From: Liolophura sinensis
Taxonomy: Eukaryota > Mollusca > Polyplacophora > Chitonida > Chitonidae
Length of the DNA: 64,000 nucleotides
Assembly (NCBI RefSeq): GCF_032854445.1
Contig: NC_088300.1
Location: 42,754,984-42,818,983 of the forward strand
Reading direction: 5' to 3'
Part shown: piece after piece, positions 11,302 to 21,740 of the stretch
How the letters are laid out: the number at the start of each line of letters is the position of its first letter
Numbering within the stretch: position 1 is the stretch's first letter
Made by a program: the position numbers and the translations under genes
Notes under the pieces: generated by a model
Seen by the model: only the letters and a program-made list of their open reading frames with translations
The model's database searches: none
Told to the model about the DNA's origin: nothing

Positions 11302-11712
11302 TTATATTTGTTTTACGCCAGTCAAGAATATTACACTTACATAATGGCTGCAACCATTATGGTTGGAGGGAAACCCACGACCTTCTGCAGGTTGGTGCGA
11401 GACCTACTCCATGCTGGCTTCCTCTCCGGCCGTACGTGCGAAGGTCTGCCAGCAGCCTGCGGACGGTCGTGGGTTTCCCCCGGGCTGTGCCCGGTTTCCA
11501 CCCACCATAATGCTGGCCGCCGTCGTATAAGTGAAATATTCTTGAGTACGGCGTAAAACACCACTCAAATAACTCAAATAACTCAAGACCTACTCAAGTA
11601 TGGCTGCAAAGGAAACTAGCATGAGCTGAAGTTGAGCTCACAGCGACGGCACTGCCGTGAGGGTTATTGCATCCCGCTGGCAAGCTGACCACCTCGACCA
11701 CCGAGTCCCCCC
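11302..11712 (-). mobile_element. SINE family A copy split by a younger SINE
   Basis: Read on the minus strand, the head and upper body lie at 11712-11596 (second head type, GGTGGTCGAGGTGGTCAG) and the lower body and tail at 11399-11302. Between them sits a plus-strand copy of the same family flanked by a 10-base duplication of AGACCTACTC. Confidence 0.8.
11410..11585 (+). mobile_element. Younger SINE family A copy nested in an older one
   Basis: 5'-truncated copy beginning at CATGCTGGCTTCC, with a well-preserved body and an atypical tail made of ACTCAAATA units. It is flanked by perfect AGACCTACTC duplications at 11400-11409 and 11586-11595. The flanking duplication marks this as a true retrotransposition into an existing minus-strand SINE. 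Confidence 0.88.
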
Positions 11713-11715
11713 ATC

Positions 11716-12500
11716 TCAGGTCAACACGCTCTAAAATGGACGCAGAGGCAGATGATATATTCGTTTCTTTCAGATCCACAGATGAAGAAAGCTTTGGCAC
11801 AGTCAAAGACACTTCATTGTTAAGCGCAACTTAACAAACTTTAAGCAAAATTCACAGCATGCAGATGAGCCAGCGGACAATTATGTCACAGACCTATATT
11901 GCCTTGCTACAAAGTTTCAGTACGATGACCAAAGAAGAAGGAAATTAGAGACAGAATCCTTAAGGGATCTAAGATTGTCAGAAGAACCCGGAATTAGCTG
12001 TACAAAAAGCTGTGACACGAGTCAAACGAAGGAAATTGTAAGACAACAACACAAACAATTTAAAACCAAGTGAAGAGACAAATGATATAGTTACTTTAAA
12101 ACAGTAGGAAACCTAACTAAAATAAAGACAAAAACTGTCAAACAAAATTTAGAAGACAACAGAATCCAAAACCATGTAACATACAGATATGTTGCAAAAA
12201 ATATCTACGACATCATCTGTGAAAGATGTAGTCTCCGGGTACGCAACACAAAGACCAGCTAGGAAACCACAGCGTAAAATACACTAGACATAGCTGGAAG
12301 ACGGGTTTGACTACGACGGAGAGCTAGGCGAACTCTCTCTGGGCACAGTAACTGGCAGTTTTCCTTCTGGACAAGACTGGGACGTACACTCTCCATGAAA
12401 AGCCAGTGGGACAATAAACAATCACGATGTCATATGTGAACTGGACACACGTGCAGACGTCACAATTGTACTGTCATGTCAGTCTTTCACAAAATAGGGG
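11716..12500 (+). pseudogene. Decayed Ty3/Gypsy-like retrotransposon (gag to protease)
   Basis: Conceptual translation in shifting plus-strand frames gives fragments typical of metazoan Ty3/Gypsy Gag. A capsid-like stretch near 11870-11960 includes YVTDLYCLATKFQYDD, then QKAVTRVKR near 12005-12030 and RQQHKQF near 12040-12060. Further on, near 12440-12490, comes a segment resembling the retroviral-type protease active-site region with altered residues. Several stops and frameshifts separate the pieces, so no intact protein is encoded. No long terminal repeats were recognised. The element abuts SINE insertions on its left. Confidence 0.55.
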
Positions 12501-12744
12501 AATTTTGAGGCACACTAGAGGCAACCAACAAAATTCTGTTATAGGCCCGAGCAAGCAACAACTCTAATGCAAGGGCCAGTTCAGTGCTAAGATTACAACA
12601 GACAGTACAGAAATGGTGGAAGACAGATACGTCGTAGATAACATGGAGATACCATTGCCATGTCGTGGTGCAATATTTGTGATGCATTATTGCTTCAGTG
12701 TGTTACAACATGGTGTTAATTCCAGCTCTGCACTCGCAAAATTA

Positions 12745-12840
12745 ATCTGTTAATGTTAACAGTCTGTTTTCCGAGTTATAGTAGAATGTGTTGTGTTATT
12801 ATAACATAATACGCTGTCATATTCAACGTAATATCCTGTT
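12745..12840 (+). repeat. Fragment of inverted-repeat element family R3
   Basis: Matches 34655-34882 over GTTATTATAACATAAT, CATGTCATAT and TATATCCTGTTGGTC-like blocks. Only one end is recognisable here. Confidence 0.5.
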
Positions 12841-13336
12841 AGTCCTGCCATCCTTCTAAATGAATCTTCATGAAACTTATAGGTGTAGGTATTTTTGCTT
12901 ATCAATGGCAGAACATAATGATCAATTTCTTTACTTCCAAGTATCTGTCTTTACTCACTGCACAGCAAAAGCTCTATCATTTATACGTTTTCCTATCCAG
13001 CATGTTCATGTGAACACATGGGTCAAATTGACAGATGCCGTATTACAACGGTGAAAGACCACAGAAATGTTTCTAGATGCACTGAAGTATACAATCATGT
13101 TTTCAACTGCAATGAATTTCAGTATCTTATCAGTTTACTCTGTCTACCAGATAACCTCAAAAAACCACTAATCCAACCAGCCTTTGTGATAGCATTCTAA
13201 GCAACACAACTATTATAGATCAATAATACCACTGGTCCGACATTTTGTTTAAGGAAGCCGTTGTATTCGCAGATGCAGGCCTAACCTGAACCATGGGTTA
13301 AAAGCATCCAAAGATCTTGTGTTATTCCGGTAGACC

Positions 13337-13352
13337 GCCCCCCCCCCCCCCC
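13337..13352. repeat. Poly-C tract
   Basis: Run of about 15 cytosines inside the AT-rich flank. Similar C-rich tracts occur at 21479-21493, 25779-25805 and 38786-38813. Such runs are prone to length error. Confidence 0.9.
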
Positions 13353-14032
13353 ACCTCCATTCCCATTTTCCTGTCTTGTTAAAATTTTCTACTTAATCTT
13401 TGTACTTGTCCTGCTGTGAAACCCATATGTATATGTCATATCATGTTATTTTCTTTAGTGTTCAGTAAGTCAGGTTAATTGATCTTGTTTTGTTTTGTTT
13501 CTTGATACTCTGTCTAGACAACTGATTTTATGTTATTCTTGTTTCTATGATCTTATATATACTCTACTACAAGTACACTACAGCTATTTTTTCAGAAATG
13601 CATGAGTCATATCCCTGCAAATGACGATGTGTTAATACATGGCTCAGATCAAGAGATACAACAGCAAGATGACAACACATGGTGACCAGTAAGCTACATG
13701 TCCAGAGCCACGAATCCTACTGATATGCAAAATGAAAATGACGCACTTTCAGCGGTTTCATTGTTGGAAGGGAAATATCCATGCAAACACATCACAAACC
13801 TCTGGCAACTCTACTAACCAAGTACACTCTGGATTCGTTACCACCACGAATACAAAGGCATTGTATGTGACTCAGACGATTCAGTTCACGGAAGTGACGG
13901 AAAGAAAAGCACACTTCTGATGATCTGTCACGATTACAATGCCAGTCTATGACGGTCACTACGACTTTTGAAAACCTGCACATCAACGCTATCGTCACAA
14001 GCATCATTGATAGCTTAACTGTGTCCAATGTG

Positions 14033-14294
14033 GGGGGGGCCTACGTGGCTCAGTTGGTTAGCGCACTATCGCAGCGTTATGACCTAGAAGCCTCTCACCA
14101 AATGCGGTCGCTGTGAGTTCAAGTCCAGCTCATGCTGGCTTCCTCTCCGGTCGTACGTGGGAAGGTCTGGATGGTCGTGTGTTTCCCCCGGGGTTTTGCC
14201 CGATTTCCTTCCACCATAATGCTGGCTACCGTCGTATAAGTGATATATTCTTGAGTACGGCGTAAAACACCAATCAAATAAATAAATAAATAAA
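14033..14294 (+). mobile_element. SINE family A copy with degraded target-site duplication
   Basis: Head, box A (GTGGCTCAGTTGG), box B and tail are all present, with a short internal deletion after GGGAAGGTCTG. Flanks TGTGTCCAATGTG (14020-14032) and TGTATCCGATGTG (14295-14307) are near-identical and are read as the aged duplication. Confidence 0.9.
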
Positions 14295-14314
14295 TGTATC
14301 CGATGTGAAACTCC

Positions 14315-14450
14315 TAGGCCCCGTGGCCGAGGTGGTTATTGCGCCAGCGCGGCCCATTGGAACCTCTCGTTTTCCTCCCACCACAATGCTGGCCGCAATC
14401 GTATATTCTTGTGTACGGATTAAAACACCAATCATTCAAATTCATCAACC
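14315..14450 (+). mobile_element. Second SINE family A copy, internally deleted
   Basis: Carries the GTGGCCGAGGTGG head type, then jumps from GCGCGGCCC to the 3' body TTTTCCTCCCACC, so about 130 bases are missing. Flanks GATGTGAAACTCC (14302-14314) and GATCCGAAACTCC (14451-14463) look like its own target-site duplication. It inserted within about 20 bases of the preceding copy. Confidence 0.85.
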
Positions 14451-14479
14451 GATCCGAAACTCCAGGTTATTAGAGAAGC

Positions 14480-15010
14480 CCAGGAGGGAGTAAAACCTGC
14501 ACACATTCAGACAACAGAATCATTCCATCGAGGGTCAGAATCGATCGTCTGGACAAAATCCATGCGATACACCAGGGGGCAGCCAAATGCCAGTAGCATC
14601 AGAACCATTGATTCCAAAGGATTCTGTACCAACAGTCCACATGCATCTTGTTCCATGGTGGCCAAACATGAAACAGTACAGACAAAATGAAACGTTTAGG
14701 AATGAGAATCAGAAACAAACTTATGTCATGCATCAATGTTCGAATGTTCATAAAGGATCGAAGGACAGAGATAGTCGTGACAAGATCGGACAACCCAAGA
14801 TCATAAGTTGAACAAACACCTGACAGCACAGTGATGCAAAACAGCAGCCTTTTGACTCCATTCAGTAGAGAAGGGAAGCGTGTCTTATTAGGCTTTTCCA
14901 AACGTCTTCAAAACCCTTGACCATCTTTGCTACACAGCAGGACGAAAGGTGTTTGTAAACCTACCTGGAAAGTCAGAGAAAATCTTGGGCTTGACTGAAG
15001 CTAACTGTGT
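14480..15010 (+). pseudogene. Possible further retrotransposon remnants
   Basis: Plus-strand conceptual fragments such as RLDKIHAIHQGAAKCQ near 14540-14590 recall the integrase zinc-binding region of Ty3/Gypsy elements, and the stretch lies downstream of the Gag-like relic. Stops interrupt all frames. The resemblance is short and the call is tentative. Confidence 0.25.
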
Positions 15011-15365
15011 GTATAAGCCAGCCATAGGATTTTTGTCAAGAAACATTAACATTACAGAACGCAAGAAAAAAAACTGTTTAGAAATTTATTTTTAAAATGT
15101 ATTTTTAAAATTAATTGCAAAAGAGTGATTTGATATAACCGATTCCATTAAGTTGATTATTTGCAAGTCACCCGAAGTTAGAGATATTTTTTGTAATTCT
15201 GCATCCCGTATCAAGTTAATAGTTACCGACTTTAAGTGCAATTACCTAGCCTTAATAGGGGAGGTGTGGTACAGTGTTGTTGTCATGATAGTGACGTGCT
15301 GATATACGGTGAATTAGAAAGGTGGATTTAAGATGCAATAATTATTTGTTAGTGTCAATTTACGA

Positions 15366-15540
15366 CCGGCCCCGATAGCACTTTTGATAGAGCGTCCGCT
15401 TCGGGAGTGGTAGATCCAGGGTCAATCCTGAGTCGAGTCACACGCTCGCCTTCGGTAAGGCGTCTCAGTGAAGCAGCACTAGATAAAACAAGGAGCATAT
15501 AGACATATTGCATGCACTGCAAGGATTCCTTTGTCGTCAT
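15366..15540 (+). mobile_element. SINE family B copy, split by a family A SINE
   Basis: tRNA-like head with box-B-like GGGTCAATCCTG, then the diagnostic TTCGGTAAGGCGTCTCAGTG and AGCAGCACTAGATAAAA blocks. The 3' end (TACGACGTTAAACCCCCAAGC) reappears at 15840-15860, beyond a family A element at 15549-15798. Confidence 0.85.
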
Positions 15541-15548
15541 ATGACTGA

Positions 15549-15798
15549 GGGGCCTCCGTGGCTCAGTTGGTTAGCGCGCTAGCGCAGCGCAATGACCCAG
15601 GAGTCTCTCACCAATGCGGTCGCTGTGAGTTCAAGTCCAGCTCACGCTGGCTTCCTTTCCGGCCATACGTGGGAAGGTCTGCACGTGGGAAGGTCTGCAG
15701 CAATAATGACCCCAAGCTCTGCGCGGTTTCCACCCACCATAATGCTGGCCGCCGCCGTATAAGTACGGCGTAAAACACCAATCAAATAAATAAATAAA
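15549..15798 (+). mobile_element. SINE family A copy nested in a family B SINE
   Basis: Near-complete element starting GGGGCCTCCGTGGCTCAGTTGG and ending in taaataaataaa. A GGGAAGGTCTGCACGTGG duplication lies inside and part of the 3' body is missing. CATATGACTG before and CATATGGCTT after may be the aged target-site duplication. Confidence 0.9.
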
Positions 15799-16554
15799 CC
15801 ATATGGCTTGTCATAGAACCATAGAAGAATTGTTAACTACGACGTTAAACCCCCAAGCTCGTCGTCGTCACTCGTCAAACTATAACGACGACTGGAAAAC
15901 CCCCAATATGCCACCAACATGGTATTGATATCCCTACATTCCACATGGAAAAATGCTCATAGCAGCAACAAGAATTCCGTCATTTCATTTTCTCCACGAG
16001 AAAAAACCTTTGACGGCATAACATATATAAGGGTGTCAAAACATCGCGTACAATCAAATTGTGCCACATTTACGTGGAGATAACACATGCAGCGTACCAA
16101 CCGTCTGACTAACAGTATGTAATTGTGGGGCCAATTAAGGCATGCATGTGTTTTCTGAATAGATTTTGATACGCTTAACATACACCGAGCTGATGGCCTG
16201 CGTATCGCTGTAACCAGATCGGTCCACTGGATTATTAATGAGGCATACACCTATACTGTAATTAGCCTAATTTCAACCAATTTTAGAAGCGTCATCGGCT
16301 TCAGTAGTGCGGAACTTTGTTTGGTTAACCAGTATCACATGTGTGCAATCATTTCTGGAGGTTTAATTCTGCCTTCTGTACCCAGGAGATTTGTCAGGTG
16401 TCTATTCAACATTGTGCAACGGGTGTCTCCTGGTTACGTCTGGATTCGCCAACGCTCCAAAACTGGTGTCAGCTTTGGCTCTTATCCTTGAGCTGGCTCG
16501 CACACACAACATCCCAGGTATATTCCACTCGGTAATAGAGACCTTCAGTTAGAT

Positions 16555-16885
16555 ATATAAGTGTTATCTCCAACATTCGTATACCATTCGTAGTCCGTAA
16601 AGGGCGTTCCAAGTCGATAATCGCAAGATCCATTTCCAAAACAACGTTTAACACTAGCTCCCAAAGACAAAGGTATGTAAGAAATTATACAAATAGAAAA
16701 TAAAGCCGGTAATACTCAAGAGAGAAGCGGTCATCAGTTTTCAATGATGCCGTGCAGACAGTGGATATTCCAGGCATGAATTCCGTTCAAAAAAAGTTCA
16801 AATTCGTAGTCCATGAATGAGTTCCAGGTCAAATAACAATTAAACAAGCTATCTCAGTCGTGCTTTGATTGCAACTGTCCATAAA
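16555..16885 (+). repeat. Dispersed repeat R2, copy 2
   Basis: Partner of 7180-7445, with the shared blocks AAGTCGATAATCGCAAGATC, GAGAAGCGGTCATCA and GTGCTTTGATTGCAACTGT in the same order. It has no open frame comparable to copy 1. Confidence 0.55.
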
Positions 16886-18400
16886 GGCATCATGCAGATG
16901 TAATGAGCATGGCTGCCCTTACGGCCCCTAGCCCCAGGTTAAACGGTATTAGATACAGTTCGAAAATGACGAGCGTTACAGACCTTAACCGAACAGATTG
17001 TGATTCAAAAGTAACGGACGATTATGCCTTTCCGTTAATATGTAAGGATCTCATACTACAAGAGGCGCCATCTATGATGTTACACATGACACGCTGGTCT
17101 GTGTAACTTGTACCTTCAAAGTATAATTAGTTCACCTATTCTAGTTTGAAGCTACAAGCTATAAGTTGAACCTGTAACTTCTAAATAAAGGTCTCTTACG
17201 GCCAGCTCCGTATTCACGACATGGAAAACCATTTCTAAAGAAGGCGTCCATTACACTCGTCTTTTCAGGTTTAAGGCCCATGCGCCATCAAGAAACGATA
17301 ACTGTTTCAAGACCCATAATTGCGGTGACGGCTTCTTTAGCGATGATTGTGAGGTGAATTTGGGTCCCGCGTGTACTTACCAAGTGGAATATACCTGAGA
17401 TGTTGCGTGTGCGGGCGAACTGAGAGGTAAGAGGTAAAGCTGACACTAGTTTTGTACCCAAGCCATTGTTTAGAAAGGACTTATCGGACGTGACGTAAAA
17501 TGGATGCCCCTTTGGCTACGATATACGCCAGCTGAGTATAAAGAGGGGAGTTAAAATAGCTACCTGGGGGGCTAGGTCTGTAGCTGCGGTGAATATGCTG
17601 AAGGAGAAGAAAACTTTAAAAAATGACATTATAGGCACATTTTTTCTATCTGGTGGTGCATGTTGCATAATTTTGCGATTTTTCCTCACCATACATGTAA
17701 AGCCTGAATACGGCAAAGCTGGCATAAATCGCTGAGTCCATCGCGTCCTCCATCTTTAACACCCTGTAATTTATGCTGGGGTGTGTTGCCTCTCAACCAT
17801 TGAGAATCGTTAACTGCCGGCTTGTTCGTGTAAACTCGGAGCCTTTGTCCAACATTCCGGTTTCCCAATCGTCAAGCGGAAAACGAACTGTACTGTTCGC
17901 TACCTTCTGGGAAGAAGAGTTCTACCGGAAATGTACGAACTGCACTTCGGCGGTTTCCGACAGCAATTCTCCTCCTAACACAGAAGACTTCAGGACTAGT
18001 TCTTAGGCAAAATGGAGTCGCCCACAACGACTTTTGACGCTGACTTTGTTTATAATTTATCAACTTGAAGTACATGATAGAGTTTTATTTCTGGCATGCA
18101 CCTGCGAGGAAATACATACTCTTTTCATTGGTATTTGTTTGATATTTACATTTTCTTCTCCTTTAATTTCACGCTAGGCAGTTTTATATATCGTATTTGA
18201 TACACATTAGCGGAGTCATATAATAGCAGTATATAATACAGATATTGCTACAAAAGTAAAGCTTTTAAATCTCATTCCGTTTATGAATTACAAAGAAAAT
18301 ATCCCCAATGATTTGTTGTAGATAACTAATTTCACAATATCTTTTACGGTTTTTCAAAGTGTAGTAAGCGTGTCCCACAACTCATGTCCAAAATGATTTG
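16886..18400. other. Intergenic stretch, no gene seen
   Basis: Short open frames only, none with recognisable domains or splice context. No repeat family assigned. Confidence 0.45.
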
Positions 18401-18409
18401 ACTGTTTCG

Positions 18410-18770
18410 CTTGATACGATGGGGGCCAATGTTGGGAGGAGGAAACCGGAGTAAACCACCCCATATTGATGAGTTACTTGACAACTCTTTCACGTGTGAC
18501 ATACTTCAATTGCGCATCACTTGAGAGGAAAGTTGTCCTGAGTGCAGTTCATGCAAGACCACACAAGGGATGGCCACCGACCATTGACTGACACCCAAGT
18601 TCCCAAGAATAATGGAAGCAGAGCTACGAGTCTGAAATTGGATTGAGCCTAGCCTTCGTGTCACCGAGCACCAGGTGGCTTGGAGCACATTAACACTCGG
18701 CCATGACACCTTCCTTGATCCCATGACGACGGTATAGATCTGCCAAAGTAAAATACGTATCCTGAGTGAA
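18410..18770. repeat. Possible old SINE-like repeat
   Basis: Contains GGGAGGAGGAAACCGGAGTAAACC, a phrase typical of widespread short retroelements in marine invertebrates. It also has loose similarity to 22400-22630 (GGGTGGAGTAAAC, ACAACTCTT/ACGAACTCTT, CATGTG). Neither copy has clear ends. Confidence 0.35.
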
Positions 18771-19585
18771 ATTAAAGACACGATAAAAGCGGAAATGAGA
18801 CATATTATTTGATCACACTGAAATACTGAGTAATGTATCAGAAGCTCGCCATGTTTACATATACAGTGTTTATAGACACAGTGCTGTGCCTTTCCCGTTT
18901 AATATGCTGAATGAAGAGTTATACAGAGTGAGAACTGACACAATTAATTGAATAACTTGGTCACTGAAGCATCGATCGTTGGTTGAACATTACTGAGAAA
19001 AAGCAAGGGGCTACCGATCAATACAAGCGCCTGTGTTTTCAATATTACCATACGTCTTGCCCGCTTTTCAAGGTATAGCTTCTGCACACCACAACTTGCT
19101 TTGAATATTTCTACTCCAGAACGGTTCCCCCTTGCACCCGAAATCCTCCATGTTGCCTCGCCTGGGATTTTGACTTCCGAGCAGATCATCTTCGAGTGAT
19201 GGTCTAATTAATGTAATTTCAAAACTTCCTAAAGTATAAAACGATTTCAAGAAATAAATATCTGAACAATAGTTGTATTAATTTGCATATTGGCCTCCAC
19301 TGATAAATTTTATAACAACTTTCAATACATTTCCTTCACTTCAAAATACAAATATTTTGGCAGTGTAAATTAGCGGACATCTTGCCTTTTACAATGTTTT
19401 ATAATCCTTCGCTCTACGCCATGTGATACTGTACTCTTGTATGAAACAGTACACAGTTTTACAGTACTGTAATCCGCTATTCACCTTATTTATCGGCCGT
19501 ATAAATGCATACGTGTACTTTGTGAGGTAGAATCACTCAAGGCCATTGACTAGATTCTCATCGGCACAACTGTCAGATAACAGAA

Positions 19586-19832
19586 CCGGACCCAGTTGTT
19601 CAAAAGTGTATTGGCTTATACCAGTATTATGTTATATTTTATATTTAAGAATTTAGCCAGACTCAGCAGCCAATGCAATTGTCCAAAGCCAAAGTATAAC
19701 AGCAGCAGCTTTAGTTCATATTTAATTCACTGGTACACAATGGTTTTTAGGCTAGGTACAAAACTGAACATTTGGCTTAAAGTTAAATCTGGTAATAAGT
19801 CTTAAAACTGTATTGAACAACTGGGCCCACAA
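19586..19832. mobile_element. MITE-like element with terminal inverted repeats (family M1)
   Basis: The left end CCCAGTTGTTCAAAAGTG and the reverse complement of the right end CCCAGTTGTTCAATACAG match, giving inverted termini of about 30 bases that extend into TACCAG. The element is about 245 bp and encodes nothing. A second copy is at 54821-55045 and a solo end lies near 58690-58710. Confidence 0.8.
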
Positions 19833-19963
19833 CTACAATGTATATAACTTAATGTCTCAGCCTTGATCATTTGAGGGTTGAACATTAGGAAAGATGTAAG
19901 TCGATAGTGAATCTGCGTCCTGTTCAGTTGCAAGGTCCAGATGGCACCGAGAGGCTGGGATTT

Positions 19964-20605
19964 TCATAATACTACGCAGCACCACCATGTTTCGATCTGT
20001 TCCACCGGCACCGTGCTTGCAGACTTCCTAAGCTTTCTCCTTCTAGGCGGAGGAGTTGCTGTGGTGCTGAACATGAAAGAATAGTCATTATTTGGGTCAT
20101 CTCCAAACCAGAATTCCTTCATGGCATCCATGAATTCTTCTTCACTGATAAATCCGTTCGTGTCCAGGTCGAGGTGAACAAACACGCGGTGAGCGAAGCC
20201 TTCCGAGTCCAGACCGTGCCAACGGTAAAACACGGCCAGTTCCAACTCGGTCAGGTTGCCGTCGCGGTCGTCGTCAATGATATGAAACATGGCCTCCCAG
20301 AGTCCCTCGAACTCGGCGCGCAGAGCTGGGTACTTCCCTTCCTGCAGCAGCCGCATACAGGACATGTACATTGAGTCTGTGATCTCGAGGCTGTTCTCTC
20401 CCAAGCACTTCTCCATCAGCCACCACCACTGCAGCCAAAGGTTGTGCAGGCGCATAGCATTGTTCTCCGGAAGTGCAACAGATGACTGGGTAAAATTGCG
20501 GGCTAAAATATCGAAGTCGTTGAACGTGATGGTGCCATCTTTATCTGTGTCCAAGAAGGCGAAGAAAGCCTTCCATTTGCTGATCAGATGAGGTGTTAGT
20601 GGCAT
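19964..20605 (-). CDS. EF-hand protein, sarcoplasmic calcium-binding-like with CaaX-like end (copy B)
   Basis: 213 residues in one exon. Three EF-hand loops: 19-30 (DTDKDGTITFND), 111-122 (DDDRDGNLTELE) and 146-157 (DLDTNGFISEEE), all close to consensus. The layout, WWW at 60-62 and FWFGDDPNNDYSFMF near 165-179 are shared with copy A, so the two are paralogues of the sarcoplasmic calcium-binding protein/calexcitin type. After the EF core comes a Pro/Arg-rich linker (PPPRRRKLRK) and the C terminus WWCCVVL. CVVL fits a CaaX box ending in Leu, predicting geranylgeranylation, with the preceding Cys and basic linker as likely supporting membrane signals. The start chosen is ATG at 20605 in good context (ACCATCATGC). 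The frame stays open 18 codons further but without an ATG. Confidence 0.87.
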   Translation of the reverse strand: MPLTPHLISKWKAFFAFLDTDKDGTITFNDFDILARNFTQSSVALPENNAMRLHNLWLQWWWLMEKCLGENSLEITDSMYMSCMRLLQEGKYPALRAEFEGLWEAMFHIIDDDRDGNLTELELAVFYRWHGLDSEGFAHRVFVHLDLDTNGFISEEEFMDAMKEFWFGDDPNNDYSFMFSTTATPPPRRRKLRKSASTVPVEQIETWWCCVVL

Positions 20606-20684
20606 GATGGTGGAACAGTCCCGGTGGGTCTTCACTGGGACACCGTATGTAGATCTCACGGCAGCCCAGTTTACGCCATACAGT

Positions 20685-20692
20685 ACATATAA
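20685..20692 (-). promoter_or_regulatory. Possible TATA box of EF-hand copy B
   Basis: On the minus strand TTATATGT lies about 80 bases upstream of the ATG. No convincing splice acceptor lies between, so transcription may start a short way upstream of the coding exon. Weak evidence. Confidence 0.25.
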
Positions 20693-20699
20693 CCAAGGA

Positions 20700-21600
20700 C
20701 TGAATTGCTCAAGAACTCTTTCTGGTATTCAGCTAAAGCAAGTCATACTTGTAAAGCACCTGGTGTGTCGTTTAACTTCCCACGACGGCAGCCACTATGT
20801 GCATGTATAGGATGAGGGGTGTTCAGCCTGGCTATTATACACTCCCTAGCACATGTGACCCACTACGCTAACAACGATCCATATATAACCAACACTGGCA
20901 ATAACAAGTCCGTTCATTGACCTCTTGTGAGTCAAACAGAGCTGTAGAACAGTGATATCACTACTGACCCTTAGGAACGGCTTTCTGCACAGTATTGGTC
21001 GATAAAACAGAGGAAGTCCTCATTTACCTGCAAACGTAGTGCCGATCGGCTCCTTCCGTACGATTCCGTAAGTCTCGCGTTGACCGTGACAGCGCATATA
21101 ATGTGTGACACACTGATTCAGCGCGATGTAACAAGTAAACAGGCTGTAGAGTTGTGCCTCATGTAAACGTTAGCTCGTTGTGTGTACAACGTTTTACATG
21201 CCGCCTGATTTAAATCAGTAGGTTTACTGACATGAAAGAGATGTGTATCTGTTCTCAGTCAAATTAACCCAACTATACAGGTAAAGGAAATTTAGTTGAA
21301 GACAAATTACACGACTGGCTAAGTAAGCCCGAAGTGAATCTCGGTAGTGTGATAAAATCTATCCTCAATTGTCGCTTTTATCAAACTACAGGCCTATACT
21401 CTTGTGACGGCATACTGTTAGCTGTGTTCCACACTCAAGTTTATACAGTCTAATCTTTGCTAATTTTCGTCTTCTCTCCCCCCCCCCCCCCCCTATTTTG
21501 CTCACGTCACGACAGTCATAGTGGTGAATTATGTATAACACGACACATTGAGCGTAGCTCCGTCCATAACCCTATGTTTAGAAGGTTTCATCTCCAGAAC
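20700..21600. other. Intergenic stretch, no gene seen
   Basis: Upstream flank of EF-hand copy B. Contains a poly-C tract at 21479-21493 and otherwise no recognised feature. Confidence 0.4.
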
Positions 21601-21604
21601 GTGC

Positions 21605-21740
21605 CACCGGACCCGATATCATTAAAGCGTCCTCTTCGGGAGGCGGTAGATCTAGCTGGGTCTGTTTGCCATGGTCAGCTGTACACCCAGCTCCCCTCCC
21701 ACCAGCTCCTCTCCAACAGGATGACGTTAAGGGTCAAAAT
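21605..21740 (+). mobile_element. SINE family B fragment
   Basis: Retains AAAGCGTCC..TTCGGGAGGCGGTAGATC, the box-A-proximal part of family B seen at 15366 and 55669, followed by unrelated sequence. Confidence 0.6.

Noticed and set aside
15558-15773. Open frames inside SINE copies (also at 2096-2278, 11337-11586, 45103-45375, 52567-52778, 62566-62854)
   Set aside because: The same peptide text recurs at each SINE because the element body is GC-rich and open by chance.
20606-20659. Longer N terminus for EF-hand copy B
   Set aside because: The extension begins with GTG, not ATG, and the first ATG at 20605 has a good context and aligns with the start of copy A.
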